DNA of 64,000 nucleotides from Autumnicola psychrophila (GCF_031846645.1 NZ_JAVRHN010000004.1:186001-250000), one strand, 5' to 3'. Shown: positions 36,533-45,047, counted from the stretch's first letter. Numbers and translations are program-made. Notes: generated by a model not told the origin, from the sequence alone.

Positions 36533-37516
36533 CTAATTTTTTCTGGTGAAGTCAACCTGTTTCCGATATCTCAACAAGTTTCTGAAATGAAAAGGGTGAA
36601 GAAACTGCAAATAAATAATCCAATTTTTAAAGCTCATTCTTTTCACTTCATTTTGTTGTAACCTGTTTAAAGTCTCCGCAAAACGATGGAAACTCACCTC
36701 TTTAGAAAACCAATTTTCCCAAGCTAACCTTGCTTTACAGCCCATTTCTCGTGCTTCTCCTTTCTTTTTTTCAAGTATCTTCGGGAGTTGATCTATCTTT
36801 TCTTCCGGCAAGTGTATTGAGAACTCTTGCCAGGCAGGTCCATCAATAGGTACCCAATCGTCAGATATAATTACTGGAGCTCTGCCCATCTCCATGCTTT
36901 CAAACAATCTATATGTGGAAGGCCCAAAACCACGAGGACATATTATAAAAAGACTTTTTTTCATAATGTCCGCATAGCTCTTTTCAAACATTAATTTTTC
37001 TTTAGGATTAAGCATCCATGAATTTTTTCCAGATGTATCCTTCAGATAACAACTGATATGATCAATATTTAAAATTTCTTTTCTTACGTGGTGCGTAGCA
37101 CTAGATCCTACAAAAGAGAAAAGATATTCATGCGGAATTTCTTCAGGCTCATATCGGATCGCTTCGTTTCTACAAATTCGGGCAATATAATGTCCAGATG
37201 CAGTCCTGTTTCTCGCGAAAAGATTTCTTCCTATAGAGGGAAAAATCCCTCGTAATAGAGGTATAACCCAGTCCCTGTCGTGATATAGAAAACATTTTTC
37301 TCTATACTTTTTATATAGTGGTGAATTAAAGACCTTAAAAAAATAAGGATCATTATCTGGGTGATGCTCAACAAACAAGATAATGTCTGCACTTTTGGGA
37401 TTATCACATAGCGAATGGATCTTATAAGGGTCGAGTCTTGCAGATTCTTTTAGCCATTGAACAGCAAAATTCGTTTCTGCGTTATATGGGTATGCTGATG
37501 TTAAAAACAATTTCAT
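36533..37516 (-). CDS. Exostosin-family (GT47-like) glycosyltransferase
   Basis: The protein has 327 residues and is soluble. The C-terminal half shows the exostosin pattern: FSFVGSSATHHVRKEIL, then SLFIICPRGFGPSTYRLFES, then MEMGRAPVIISDDWVPIDGP with a conserved Asp/Trp. The family transfers sugars such as glucuronic acid, galactose or xylose with inversion. A possible link to the UDP-xylose synthase gene two genes upstream is inference. It precedes gmd by 23 bp in transcription order. Confidence 0.85.
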   Translation of the reverse strand: MKLFLTSAYPYNAETNFAVQWLKESARLDPYKIHSLCDNPKSADIILFVEHHPDNDPYFFKVFNSPLYKKYREKCFLYHDRDWVIPLLRGIFPSIGRNLFARNRTASGHYIARICRNEAIRYEPEEIPHEYLFSFVGSSATHHVRKEILNIDHISCYLKDTSGKNSWMLNPKEKLMFEKSYADIMKKSLFIICPRGFGPSTYRLFESMEMGRAPVIISDDWVPIDGPAWQEFSIHLPEEKIDQLPKILEKKKGEAREMGCKARLAWENWFSKEVSFHRFAETLNRLQQNEVKRMSFKNWIIYLQFLHPFHFRNLLRYRKQVDFTRKN

Positions 37517-37636
37517 ATAAATCCTACCATTTAAAAATTACCGAAAAACACGATAAAGAAATATTTTTTCAATAAATTTTGAATCGCAAATGGTAAAAAG
37601 ATTATCAAAATTATCGTCTGTCTTAACCTTTAAATT

Positions 37637-38413
37637 CTATTTTTTGCTAGCAGGTCTAATAGTTATAAATTGCGGAATTAAATAATGAGGTATTTTTCTA
37701 CCAATTTTAAAAGCTAGTGTAAAGTATCCCAATAAATTATGTTTTTTTATAATTTCAAGATCCTCTGTCGACTTCTTCTTTTGTAAACTTGCTGTAGTAC
37801 TCTTACCTCCAAGTCGCATTTTTACTATCCACTCATCTACAAAAACCTTTTTAATATTATCATTTTTAAACCACCGAAGAGAAATATCATAATCACTTGC
37901 AATAGTATAATTTTGATCATAAAGACCATTTTTCTCATAAACTTCTCTGCGCACATAAATTGTTGGATGAAGTGGTATCCATCCGAAAATTAAATAACTT
38001 TTCTTAAATGGATTAGAGGGATATATTCTTTTAACTTGAGTTACATCCTTTTGGCTAACGTACATCCCTTTGCCATACACGAGATCTGCTTCGAATTCTT
38101 GGAAGTTTCTCACCAATTTTTTTACCGTATCCTGCTCAAACAAAAAATCATCAGAATTTACAATACCTATAATATCTCCAGTTGCTTGCTGAATACCCTT
38201 ATTAAAAGCATTATATATACCGGAATCTTTTTCAGAGACATAATACGCTAATTTCTTTCTATAAGGTTCAATTTTTTGTTGAGTTCCATCTGTTGATCCA
38301 CCGTCAATAACTATATACTCAATATTGGAGTAGGATTGGTTCAATATTGATTCAATACATCCCGAAATAACGTCTGCATTGTTATAAACAACAGTTAAAA
38401 TTGAAACTTTCAT
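37637..38413 (-). CDS. Glycosyltransferase family 2 (WcaA-like)
   Basis: The protein has 258 residues and a GT-A fold. VSILTVVYNNADVISGCIES opens the domain, IDGGSTDGTQQ follows, and the DxD-type IVNSDDFLFEQD lies at about residues 84-95. YDISLRWFK contains a candidate catalytic acidic residue. It is soluble and short, like many transferases of O-antigen clusters. It lies 48 bp after the UDP-glucuronate decarboxylase gene and 120 bp before the exostosin-like gene. The sugar is unknown. Confidence 0.92.
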   Translation of the reverse strand: MKVSILTVVYNNADVISGCIESILNQSYSNIEYIVIDGGSTDGTQQKIEPYRKKLAYYVSEKDSGIYNAFNKGIQQATGDIIGIVNSDDFLFEQDTVKKLVRNFQEFEADLVYGKGMYVSQKDVTQVKRIYPSNPFKKSYLIFGWIPLHPTIYVRREVYEKNGLYDQNYTIASDYDISLRWFKNDNIKKVFVDEWIVKMRLGGKSTTASLQKKKSTEDLEIIKKHNLLGYFTLAFKIGRKIPHYLIPQFITIRPASKK

Positions 38414-38461
38414 AATATTATTAATGATCTATTTCCAGATAATATTTTATAAAAAATAGTT

Positions 38462-39412
38462 TTACACCGCAATTTTTTGCCTTAGCAAAGCTTCAAAGTA
38501 TTCAACCGTTTTGAGTAACCCCTCTCTTAATTCAATCGATGGCTCCCAACTATTCAGGTGTTTTTTAGCTAAAGAAATATCGGGTTGCCTCTGTTTAGGA
38601 TCGTCACGAGGTAAATCTTTATAAACTAATAAGGAAGATGATCCTGTGATTTCCAATATATTTTCCGCTAACTCCAACATGGTAAATTCATTTTGATTGC
38701 CAATGTTTACGGGTCCAGTGAAATTTTTAGTAGCCATCATTCTTGTCATACCTTCAACCAGGTCATCTACATATTGAAAAGATCTGGTCTGTTTGCCGTC
38801 ACCAAATATTGTAATGTCTTCTCCTTTTAATGCCTGAACAATAAAATTCGACACTACACGACCATCGTCAGGATTCATGTTGGGGCCGTAGGTATTAAAA
38901 ATGCGGACAATCTTCACATCAACATTATTTTGATGGTGATAATCCATAAAAAGGGTCTCAGCACATCTTTTCCCTTCGTCATAACAGGAACGAGGACCAA
39001 TTGGATTTACATTGCCCCAATAACTTTCAGGCTGAGGATGAACTTCAGGATCGCCGTAAACTTCACTAGTACTAGCCTGCAAAACTTTTGCCTTTACTCT
39101 CTTCGCCAAACCCAACATATTTATTGCTCCCATTACAGATGTCTTTATAGTTTTAATGGAATTATACTGATAATGTACAGGGGAGGCCGGACATGCTAAG
39201 TTATAAATTTCGTCTACTTCAATCATAAAAGGAATAGTCACATCATGTCGAATAGCTTCAAAATAGGGATTATCTAATAAAGGAACTATATTTTCTTTAC
39301 TTCCGGTAAAGTAATTGTCCAGACAAATGACTTCGTTACCTTCATCCAGTAATCTCTTACAAAGATGAGAACCTATAAATCCGGCACCTCCCGTTACTAA
39401 AATTCTTTTCAT
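38462..39412 (-). CDS. UDP-glucuronate decarboxylase (UDP-xylose synthase)
   Basis: The protein has 316 residues. It is an SDR with GGAGFIGSHL (residues 8-17) and the UXS hallmarks ACPASPVHYQYNSIKTIKT, QASTSEVYGDPEVHPQPE, NPIGPRSCYDEGKRCAE (catalytic YxxxK) and FGDGKQTRSFQYVDDL. The family converts UDP-glucuronic acid to UDP-xylose using NAD. The gene follows manC by 59 bp. No UDP-glucose dehydrogenase gene occurs in this window, so UDP-glucuronate must come from elsewhere in the genome. Confidence 0.92.
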   Translation of the reverse strand: MKRILVTGGAGFIGSHLCKRLLDEGNEVICLDNYFTGSKENIVPLLDNPYFEAIRHDVTIPFMIEVDEIYNLACPASPVHYQYNSIKTIKTSVMGAINMLGLAKRVKAKVLQASTSEVYGDPEVHPQPESYWGNVNPIGPRSCYDEGKRCAETLFMDYHHQNNVDVKIVRIFNTYGPNMNPDDGRVVSNFIVQALKGEDITIFGDGKQTRSFQYVDDLVEGMTRMMATKNFTGPVNIGNQNEFTMLELAENILEITGSSSLLVYKDLPRDDPKQRQPDISLAKKHLNSWEPSIELREGLLKTVEYFEALLRQKIAV

Positions 39413-39471
39413 ATTATTATTTTTTAAATGAAGAATACATAAGAGTTTTCAAATCTCAACATTTTTCCTTA

Positions 39472-40470
39472 TTATATTAACTCTGGATAATTTTGCTCCA
39501 AATAAGAATAAATCATTTTTACATCCTGAGAGGCTTCTTTTGATACTACTAAATTCGCATCTTTGGTAGAAATTAGAATACAGTTATTTAATCCCACAAA
39601 AAAAGTCGGTTTAATTTCTCCAAGCTGCATATTGGCATTCGAATCGGTAGTATATCCTTGAGACTTAAAATATTCATAAACGGCCTCAAAGGATCCCATA
39701 TCGCTCCATTTAAAATTGGCAGGAACTACTTTTATCCTGTCGCTTTTTTCCATTACTGCGTAATCAACGCTTATCGAAGGAATATTTCTAGAAACATCAA
39801 AATCAAGATAACCTTCTTCGGCCGCCTGCCAGGCTTGGAAAGATAAGTGATATACTTCGGGAGCAAATTTTTGTAGTTCATTAAGGTAAACACCAGCTTT
39901 AAAGCAAAACATTCCACTATTCCATAAAAAATTTCCTGCCTTTAGAAAGGATTCTGCACTCTGCTTATCTGGTTTTTCTCGAAAAGAAAGTACTTTATCA
40001 TCATTAAATTCTATATAACCATATCCTGTTTCGGGGACAGCCGGCTGTACTCCAAATGTTACTAAAAAGTCTTTTTCAGCAAGCTCTATAGCTTTCTGAA
40101 CAGCTGTAGTATAGTTTTCACCTTCCTCTATAATATGATCTGCCGGGGTTACCAGTAGGATGTCCTCAGGATCTGCGGAAAGAGCAGCAAAAGCGATTGC
40201 CGGTGCAGTATTGCGTGGAGTCGACTCAACAATGTTTAAAAAATTATTTAAATCTAATTTTCTTAGTATTTTTTTTGAAAGCTCTTGATTACTCCTATTT
40301 CCAACTATAATTAATTGTTTTGAAAAAAGTCTATTTCTTTCGATCGCCATTTCAAATAAAGATTTCTCTGAAAAAATTTCAAGATATTGTTTAGGCTTGG
40401 ATTGGCGGGATAGAGGCCACAATCTACTCCCGATTCCTCCGGTTAAAATTACATGCGAAACTTCTTTCAT
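39472..40470 (-). CDS. manC: Mannose-1-phosphate guanylyltransferase (GDP-mannose synthesis)
   Basis: The protein has 332 residues. The nucleotidyltransferase signature is HVILTGGIGSRLWPLSRQSK followed by PKQYL. ESTPRNTAPAIAFAA, VTPADHII, YIEFNDDKVLSFREKPDKQ and FLWNSGMFCFKAG follow, all typical of this enzyme. It makes GDP-mannose from GTP and mannose-1-phosphate. The C-terminal phosphomannose isomerase domain of bifunctional ManC is absent. It is the first gene of the capsule operon, and a 1.25-kb gene-poor region lies upstream. Confidence 0.94.
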   Translation of the reverse strand: MKEVSHVILTGGIGSRLWPLSRQSKPKQYLEIFSEKSLFEMAIERNRLFSKQLIIVGNRSNQELSKKILRKLDLNNFLNIVESTPRNTAPAIAFAALSADPEDILLVTPADHIIEEGENYTTAVQKAIELAEKDFLVTFGVQPAVPETGYGYIEFNDDKVLSFREKPDKQSAESFLKAGNFLWNSGMFCFKAGVYLNELQKFAPEVYHLSFQAWQAAEEGYLDFDVSRNIPSISVDYAVMEKSDRIKVVPANFKWSDMGSFEAVYEYFKSQGYTTDSNANMQLGEIKPTFFVGLNNCILISTKDANLVVSKEASQDVKMIYSYLEQNYPELI

Positions 40471-41722
40471 AATGTTTTAAGATTTGACCTAATAGATTTT
40501 AATAATGGATAACATTTTTTCAGGTGTCAAAGGTTTACAAGTACCAAGATTTATTAACTGACAGGAGCAACAGTTTTCGATATTGAGATTAGAAGCCCAT
40601 AACTTAATCGCCATGAGAGAAAAAACATAATTAACAAATTTTTATGGCTTCGCCGTTGTAAGTCCCAATTTGGTCTTACATATAAAATTGCTGTGTGGGG
40701 ATTATCTTAAAAATAGGGAATAAAGAAAACCATTTTTGGGGTTTAAAATGTTTGCATTTTCTTCCCTACTAAGATTAGAAATTTTTCCTTAGGCAGGCAT
40801 TTTAACACTGTTAAATTTTATAAGACCCAAAATTAAGAACAGGATAAAAACAACATCAAGAGGAGAATGTATGAATTAAATTTAATATATAAAGGTTTTT
40901 ATTATAGATAATTCAATTATATTCTCTCTTATACTGTTAATAAAAATAGAATAGCAAAATGTTAAAACCCGAAAGATTACGTTCTACAGATGGATTTTTG
41001 CTTCTAAGACTTCATCCGTAAATATACCCTTCGACAAAAGGTGCTTTTTTATCCATGAGTTACCTGTAAAAAATTAACATTTATTCTTAAAAACGCAAAT
41101 TCCTTCAAACCCAACACAGAAAGAGAATCGTTTTTCTTTATTTGTTCTTGATAATTTTAAATTTGGCAGAGGCCCTTTTAAGGTAGAAAATCTTCCGAAA
41201 ATCGATTTATTTTGTAATTCCCCATAGGAAATCTAAAATATTTCTTACTTATATCATGACATCCACCTTATCTTAAATCAAGCACAGGAAAGAATTTGAT
41301 CTAAGTGAAATTTTAGAACTTACCATACAACATATAGTAGCCCATAAATAATTATGTGCAAATTTAAAAGTGAAGGTATGCAACAAACATTGAAACTTCT
41401 CTCAAGATATTTTTCCTGGTTGCTATCTTATTTATGGATGTCCATATTAATTTATAGGCACAAGCGTAGGAGTAAAAGAGAGTTATTGAGTTAGGAAGAT
41501 GATACCTATGTTCATTAAAGATCATAGGTTCTGATTAATGTCCTCATATTTTCAAATTTTTAGAGAAGAAACTGACTCAGATAATGAGGAACATGATAAA
41601 GACTTAATATATAGAATAAAATATTGTTCCACTATAGTTTAATAAGATAAATGATGACAACATACTTTACCTTACCAGAATATTTTAAAAATTAAACGGG
41701 AACCTTCAGGGAATAACTAGAA
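40471..41722. other. 1.25-kb gene-poor region upstream of the capsule operon
   Basis: The region is very AT-rich and contains no gene I can support. It should hold the promoter and leader of the 25-kb capsule operon. On the minus strand a TTG (40857-40859) and TAATTTTG (40828-40835) spaced by 21 bp form a possible promoter, which would give a leader of about 350 nt. A short plus-strand frame of 46 codons (41354-41494) encodes a hydrophobic stretch and a basic tail but has no other support. I saw no tRNA, JUMPstart/ops-like element or invertible promoter repeats. Confidence 0.45.
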
Positions 41723-42433
41723 TTAAAAATAACAGCCTCCACTTCTTCTACGGGGGCTGGCTGAACTATCAAATAATTTGAAGCTAAGACTTAAAAGCAC
41801 ATGATGTAATGTACCGTCAAAAGTTGCAAGATTTACACCATCCATTTGATTCACACCATTTGTAACCGTATTATCATTATCAATATCAATTGGTTGAGCC
41901 TCCGCCGAAGAAAGACTTCGGGAGTACCTTAAATCAAGTTCAAAACGTCCTATACCCGCTTTTATACCCAACTGAGCGGCCAAAGGAGAATTTTGCACTA
42001 CTATAGCATCTTTGGTTTTTTCAAGGGTAGCGTCTATGATGTTGTTGTATGCGGGTCCTGCATAGACATCTATAGGTCCGTAGATGTTGTATCCCACTAA
42101 TAAAGGTATGGTAAGTTGCTCAACCGAATAAATAGACGTACTATTTACAAGAGAGAATTCTGTTTCTATTGAGCTATAAATAGCCTCGGGCCTAACCAGA
42201 AATTTACCAAACCTCATTTCAATAAAAGCACCGCCATGAAAACCAATATTAGAATCAGGAGTAAAAGTGCCAGTACTATACTCGGCGTTTCCATTAACAG
42301 TAGAAGACTTTCCCTGTATTTCTCCACCCATAGCATAGTTAAGCCCTCCTTTAATTCCAAAGCTGAATTCCTGAGCCTGAGAAAAAGAAAAAAAGAAAAG
42401 ACAAAAGAGAAGTGGTAAAAAAAACTTGTTCAT
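41723..42433 (-). CDS. Outer-membrane beta-barrel protein (PorT/OMP_b-brl family)
   Basis: The protein has 236 residues from the ATG at 42433. The frame is open to 42478, but this ATG gives a clean signal peptide (MNKFFLPLLFCLFFFSFSQA). The mature part opens with FSFGIKGGLNYAMGG, a typical first strand of the Bacteroidota porT-like eight-stranded barrel. Alternating strands follow, with FLVRPEAIYSS and GRFELDLRYSRSL. The end carries a Cys-Tyr-Phe tail after an Arg-rich SPRRRSGGCYF, which is unusual for a barrel (usually an aromatic strand end). It is a single gene of unknown role in the outer membrane. Confidence 0.82.
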   Translation of the reverse strand: MNKFFLPLLFCLFFFSFSQAQEFSFGIKGGLNYAMGGEIQGKSSTVNGNAEYSTGTFTPDSNIGFHGGAFIEMRFGKFLVRPEAIYSSIETEFSLVNSTSIYSVEQLTIPLLVGYNIYGPIDVYAGPAYNNIIDATLEKTKDAIVVQNSPLAAQLGIKAGIGRFELDLRYSRSLSSAEAQPIDIDNDNTVTNGVNQMDGVNLATFDGTLHHVLLSLSFKLFDSSASPRRRSGGCYF

Positions 42434-42640
42434 AAATATAGGTTTATAAGATCCTGACTTGGGCTGTAAATATATCAATTATTCAAAATAATAGACGGTC
42501 TAAGTTTCTTTTTAACGACAAAAGAAAAACAATAGTATATGTTGATGCGTACTTTCTAATCTGCCGTCAAAATCTCTCCCTAAAAGGAATAAATTAAAGG
42601 AAAAAGAGATTTTCATAGTGGGTTTGGGAAATTATCATCT

Positions 42641-42958
42641 TTACGCATCTCCCTCAACATCCCCTTCCCATTCCATAAAACCACCTTCCAGATTATATGT
42701 GTTTTGAAAACTTTTCTGATCCAGTATAGAACATGCCTGTGCACTACGCTTTCCGGAACGGCAATAGATATAGTAGTTTTTAGATTTGTCGAGTTTTTCT
42801 ACTTCATCTATAAATCCCTGTCCTTTATATATATCAATTTTCTTGGCGCCTGGAATAAAACCCTCTTCTATTTCTTCCTCTGTTCTTACATCAAGAATAA
42901 CTGCATCTTTGTCCTTTTGTAATTGTTCTCTCCATTCTTCCTGTGAAAGCTCTTTCAT
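42641..42958 (-). CDS. Rhodanese-like sulfurtransferase domain protein
   Basis: The protein has 105 residues and is a single rhodanese domain. The CH2-A-like DVRTEEEIEEGFIPGAKKID and the active-site loop IYCRSGKRSA with catalytic C66 are visible. It has no signal peptide, so it is cytoplasmic. It probably carries a persulfide for sulfur transfer. It is transcribed away from the MarR gene, with 170 bp between the starts. Confidence 0.93.
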   Translation of the reverse strand: MKELSQEEWREQLQKDKDAVILDVRTEEEIEEGFIPGAKKIDIYKGQGFIDEVEKLDKSKNYYIYCRSGKRSAQACSILDQKSFQNTYNLEGGFMEWEGDVEGDA

Positions 42959-43103
42959 TATTTCTATGTCTTTAAAATTTCAGGTTTAAAAATACTAAAA
43001 GCTGTAAAGATACCGAACGTTTCGGTGACGATTTTTAGGCTTAAGAAACTTCTTTAAAATTTAACCTTTTTTTAGATGCTAATATCAAGTACTCAGCATA
43101 TAT

Positions 43104-43115
43104 TTGTACATACAA
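43104..43115. promoter_or_regulatory. MarR operator candidate 1 (TTGTACATACAA)
   Basis: The wider 16-bp dyad ATTTGTA-CA-TACAAAT spans 43102-43117, directly downstream of and overlapping a TATATTTG -7-like box (43099-43106), 14 bp before the marR ATG. An 11/12 match recurs at 43598-43609. Binding here would block the marR promoter, i.e. autoregulation. Confidence 0.65.
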
Positions 43116-43129
43116 ATGTTGTTTAGACA

Positions 43130-43579
43130 ATGGATACTGAAAAAATTTTAAAAACTAATAAACCTTTACCGGAAAATAAAAAACTGGTAATAAATATGAT
43201 GTTGGCTACCACCAAGGCTATTACCTTAATGGCTGATGCTTTAAAACCTTTTGGAATCTCCAATCAACAGTTTAACGTATTACGAATTTTAAGAGGACAA
43301 AATGGAAAGCCCGCAAATCTGAATACCATACAGGAAAGAATGGTAAATAAAATGAGTAACACTACACGTTTGGTAGATAAGCTCCTCGAAAAGAACCTGG
43401 TTGACCGCTGTGTTTGTGAAGAAAATAGAAGAAAAGTTGAAATAGTGATTACAGGAAACGGCTTAGAATTATTAAAAGAGTTAGATCCTATTGTCGAAGA
43501 AGTCGAGAACAAATTTGTAAAAAATTTAAGTTTCGAGGATATAGAACAACTTAATATCCTTCTGGAGAAAATCAGATAA
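43130..43579 (+). CDS. MarR-family transcriptional regulator
   Basis: The protein has 149 residues with the winged-helix MarR layout. The dimerisation helix is near the N-terminus. The recognition part follows (FNVLRILRGQNGKPANLNTI, then VNKMSNTTRLVDKLLEKNLV), and the wing DRCVCEENRRKVEIVITG contains the conserved D-x-R-like residues. One Cys pair (C-V-C) in the wing could sense oxidants. It lies 35 bp before a nitroreductase-type gene and has palindromes in front of itself and that gene, so it most likely represses both. Confidence 0.93.
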   Translation: MDTEKILKTNKPLPENKKLVINMMLATTKAITLMADALKPFGISNQQFNVLRILRGQNGKPANLNTIQERMVNKMSNTTRLVDKLLEKNLVDRCVCEENRRKVEIVITGNGLELLKELDPIVEEVENKFVKNLSFEDIEQLNILLEKIR

Positions 43580-43597
43580 AAAAATTTAGTTTTACAA

Positions 43598-43609
43598 TTG
43601 TATATACAA
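43598..43609. promoter_or_regulatory. MarR operator candidate 2 (TTGTATATACAA)
   Basis: A perfect 12-bp palindrome lies 5 bp before the ATG of the nitroreductase gene at 43615, in the 35-bp gap after marR. It differs from the site before marR by one base, so the same MarR dimer is the probable ligand. Confidence 0.65.
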
Positions 43610-43614
43610 CAGTT

Positions 43615-44247
43615 ATGAGTACTTACATAGAAGATTTAAAATGGCGCTACGCCACAAAAAAGTTTGACAGTAAAAAGAAAATCAATTCCACAGATCTGGA
43701 TAAAATCCTTAAGAGCATTCAGCTTTCAGCTTCTTCCTACGGGATGCAACCTTATAAAATATTAATAATTGAAGATCAGGAAATAAAAGAAAAACTGAAG
43801 CCGGCAGCCTGGGGGCAACCTCAAATCACCAATTCCTCACATCTGGTTGTTTTTGCCAATTATCGTACTATAGACGAGGATTATGTGGATTCCTATATCG
43901 AAAATATCAGTACATTACGGGACATTGCTGTAGATAAACTCACTGGCTTAAGAGATAAACTTATAAATAGTATTGTCACGCTTCCGTCTGAAGATCAACA
44001 CGTATGGGCTCAAAAGCAGGCTTATCTCGCTATGGGCAACCTCCTTTCAGCAGCAGCCAGTTTCCGAATTGACACCTGTCCTATGGAAGGATTTGATGCT
44101 GCTAAATTTGATGAAATTCTCGGGCTTCAGGAAAAAGGATTGACCACTGCAGTTATAGCGACTTTAGGTTACCGTAGCGAAGAAGATCCAGCTCAGGATG
44201 CCAGGAAAGTCAGGAAAAGTAAGGATCAACTATTCGAACTGATTTAA
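43615..44247 (+). CDS. NAD(P)H-dependent oxidoreductase, nitroreductase family (NfsB-like)
   Basis: The protein has 210 residues and begins YIEDLKWRYATKKFDSKKKI, the FMN-binding opening of the NfsB group. SIQLSASSYGMQPYKILII and QKQAYLAMGNLLSAAASFRI, then CPMEGFDAAKFDEIL and VIATLGYRSEEDP, are family motifs. Such flavoenzymes reduce quinones or nitro-compounds with NAD(P)H in the cytoplasm. With the MarR gene upstream and the YceI gene downstream this looks like a stress- or redox-responsive unit. The inducer is unknown. Confidence 0.92.
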   Translation: MSTYIEDLKWRYATKKFDSKKKINSTDLDKILKSIQLSASSYGMQPYKILIIEDQEIKEKLKPAAWGQPQITNSSHLVVFANYRTIDEDYVDSYIENISTLRDIAVDKLTGLRDKLINSIVTLPSEDQHVWAQKQAYLAMGNLLSAAASFRIDTCPMEGFDAAKFDEILGLQEKGLTTAVIATLGYRSEEDPAQDARKVRKSKDQLFELI

Positions 44248-44317
44248 AAAATTAATCTGAAAAAGAGTTAGGAAAAAATATTTCGAATTAATTCATATTA
44301 ATCATTATAAACAAACT

Positions 44318-44818
44318 ATGAAAAAAGAAGTAAACGTAGAACAAAGTAATATTAACTGGAAAGGAAAAAAATTAGCTGGGTCACATTCAGGTACTATTAA
44401 CTTGAAAGAAGGATATATTAATTTTGAAGATAACGAGCCGGTTGGAGGAGAATTCCTGATGGATATGCCTACCATTAAAGTCACCGACCTCTCTGGTAAA
44501 AACAAACAACAACTTGAAGACCACCTTAAAAATGAAGATTTCTTTGCCGTGGATAATTATCCTACTGCAAAATTAGTGATCAAAAACGTAGTTAAAAAAG
44601 AAGAAGGTACCTACGGAGTTTTAGGGGACCTGACTATAAAGGAGAAGACCAATCCGGTAACATTTGATCAAAACATATCTGGAGATTCAGCATCAGCAAA
44701 AGTCGTTATTGACAGATCCAAATTCAATGTGCGTTATGGCTCGGGAAGTTTCTTTTCCAATCTAGGAGATAACACTATCCACGACAATTTTGAATTGGAT
44801 GTGAACCTTAAGTTCTAA
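44318..44818 (+). CDS. YceI-family protein (lipocalin-like), cytoplasmic form
   Basis: The protein has 166 residues. YceI motifs are SNINWKGKKLAGSHSGTINL, EFLMDMPTIKVTDL, LKNEDFFAVDNYPTAKLVI and GDLTIKEKTNPVTFD. The fold is an extended beta-barrel that binds isoprenoid-type molecules such as ubiquinone precursors. This copy has no signal peptide, unlike E. coli YceI. It lies 70 bp after the nitroreductase gene and before a strong terminator, so it is the last gene of the MarR-controlled unit. Confidence 0.93.
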   Translation: MKKEVNVEQSNINWKGKKLAGSHSGTINLKEGYINFEDNEPVGGEFLMDMPTIKVTDLSGKNKQQLEDHLKNEDFFAVDNYPTAKLVIKNVVKKEEGTYGVLGDLTIKEKTNPVTFDQNISGDSASAKVVIDRSKFNVRYGSGSFFSNLGDNTIHDNFELDVNLKF

Positions 44819-44834
44819 TAATAGAATATCTTTT

Positions 44835-44869
44835 AACCGCGCAAACCCAAATTGCGCGGTTTCTTTTTT
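44835..44869 (+). terminator. Intrinsic terminator after the YceI gene
   Basis: A perfect 10-bp GC-rich stem, aaccgcgcaa (44835-44844) with ttgcgcggtt (44852-44861), is followed by tcttttttc. It separates the MarR unit from the trp operon promoter. Confidence 0.9.
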
Positions 44870-44894
44870 CTGAAAAAGTAAAAAGAGAAAAATC

Positions 44895-44925
44895 TTTGTC
44901 AATTAAAATTTCATCTCTATATTTG
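44895..44925 (+). promoter_or_regulatory. trp operon promoter, Bacteroidota type
   Basis: TTTG at 44895-44898 and a perfect TATATTTG -7 box at 44918-44925 are separated by 19 bp, the expected spacing. Transcription should start at about 44928-44932, i.e. at or next to the ATG of the leader peptide at 44931, so the leader mRNA may be leaderless or nearly so. Confidence 0.7.
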
Positions 44926-44930
44926 AGGCA

Positions 44931-44987
44931 ATGAAAACTTTTACAGTACATACTTGGTGGTGGAGCAACTTACGTCAAACGTCGTGA
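44931..44987 (+). CDS. trp operon leader peptide (18 aa, three consecutive Trp)
   Basis: ATG at 44931, stop TGA at 44985-44987. The encoded peptide is MKTFTVHTWWWSNLRQTS. Three adjacent UGG codons (44955-44963) form the sensor. When charged tRNA-Trp is scarce the ribosome stalls there; otherwise it runs to the stop. It lies between the promoter and the intrinsic terminator at 45018-45047, 161 bp before trpE. GAGG six bases before the ATG could act as a Shine-Dalgarno if the transcript starts further upstream. Confidence 0.9.
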   Translation: MKTFTVHTWWWSNLRQTS

Positions 44988-45036
44988 AGTAACATTGCTA
45001 TAGTATAAAACATATACAAAAGGCTTGTCTCACGAC
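44981..45036 (+). promoter_or_regulatory. Candidate trp antiterminator stem
   Basis: GTCGTGA at 44981-44987 (the end of the leader ORF including its stop) is perfectly complementary to TCACGAC at 45030-45036. The latter covers the loop and the first two bases of the 3' arm of the terminator. A ribosome at the Trp codons would leave 44981-44987 free to pair and so disturb the terminator. A ribosome at the stop codon would cover it. A further weak stem (44968-44974 with 44983-44990) could be the pause hairpin. Confidence 0.55.
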
Positions 45037-45047
45037 AAGCCTTTTTT
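45018..45047 (+). terminator. trp attenuator terminator
   Basis: aaaaggcttgt (45018-45028) pairs with acaagcctttt (45035-45045) around a 6-base loop, followed by further T. It lies 30 bp after the stop of the Trp-rich leader peptide and about 100 bp before trpE. It has the form of an intrinsic terminator controlling read-through into the operon. Confidence 0.9.

Noticed and set aside
41354..41494. 46-codon plus-strand frame with a hydrophobic segment and basic tail
   Set aside because: No ribosome-binding signal, promoter or recognisable family; such frames arise by chance in AT-rich DNA. Mentioned only in the intergenic entry.
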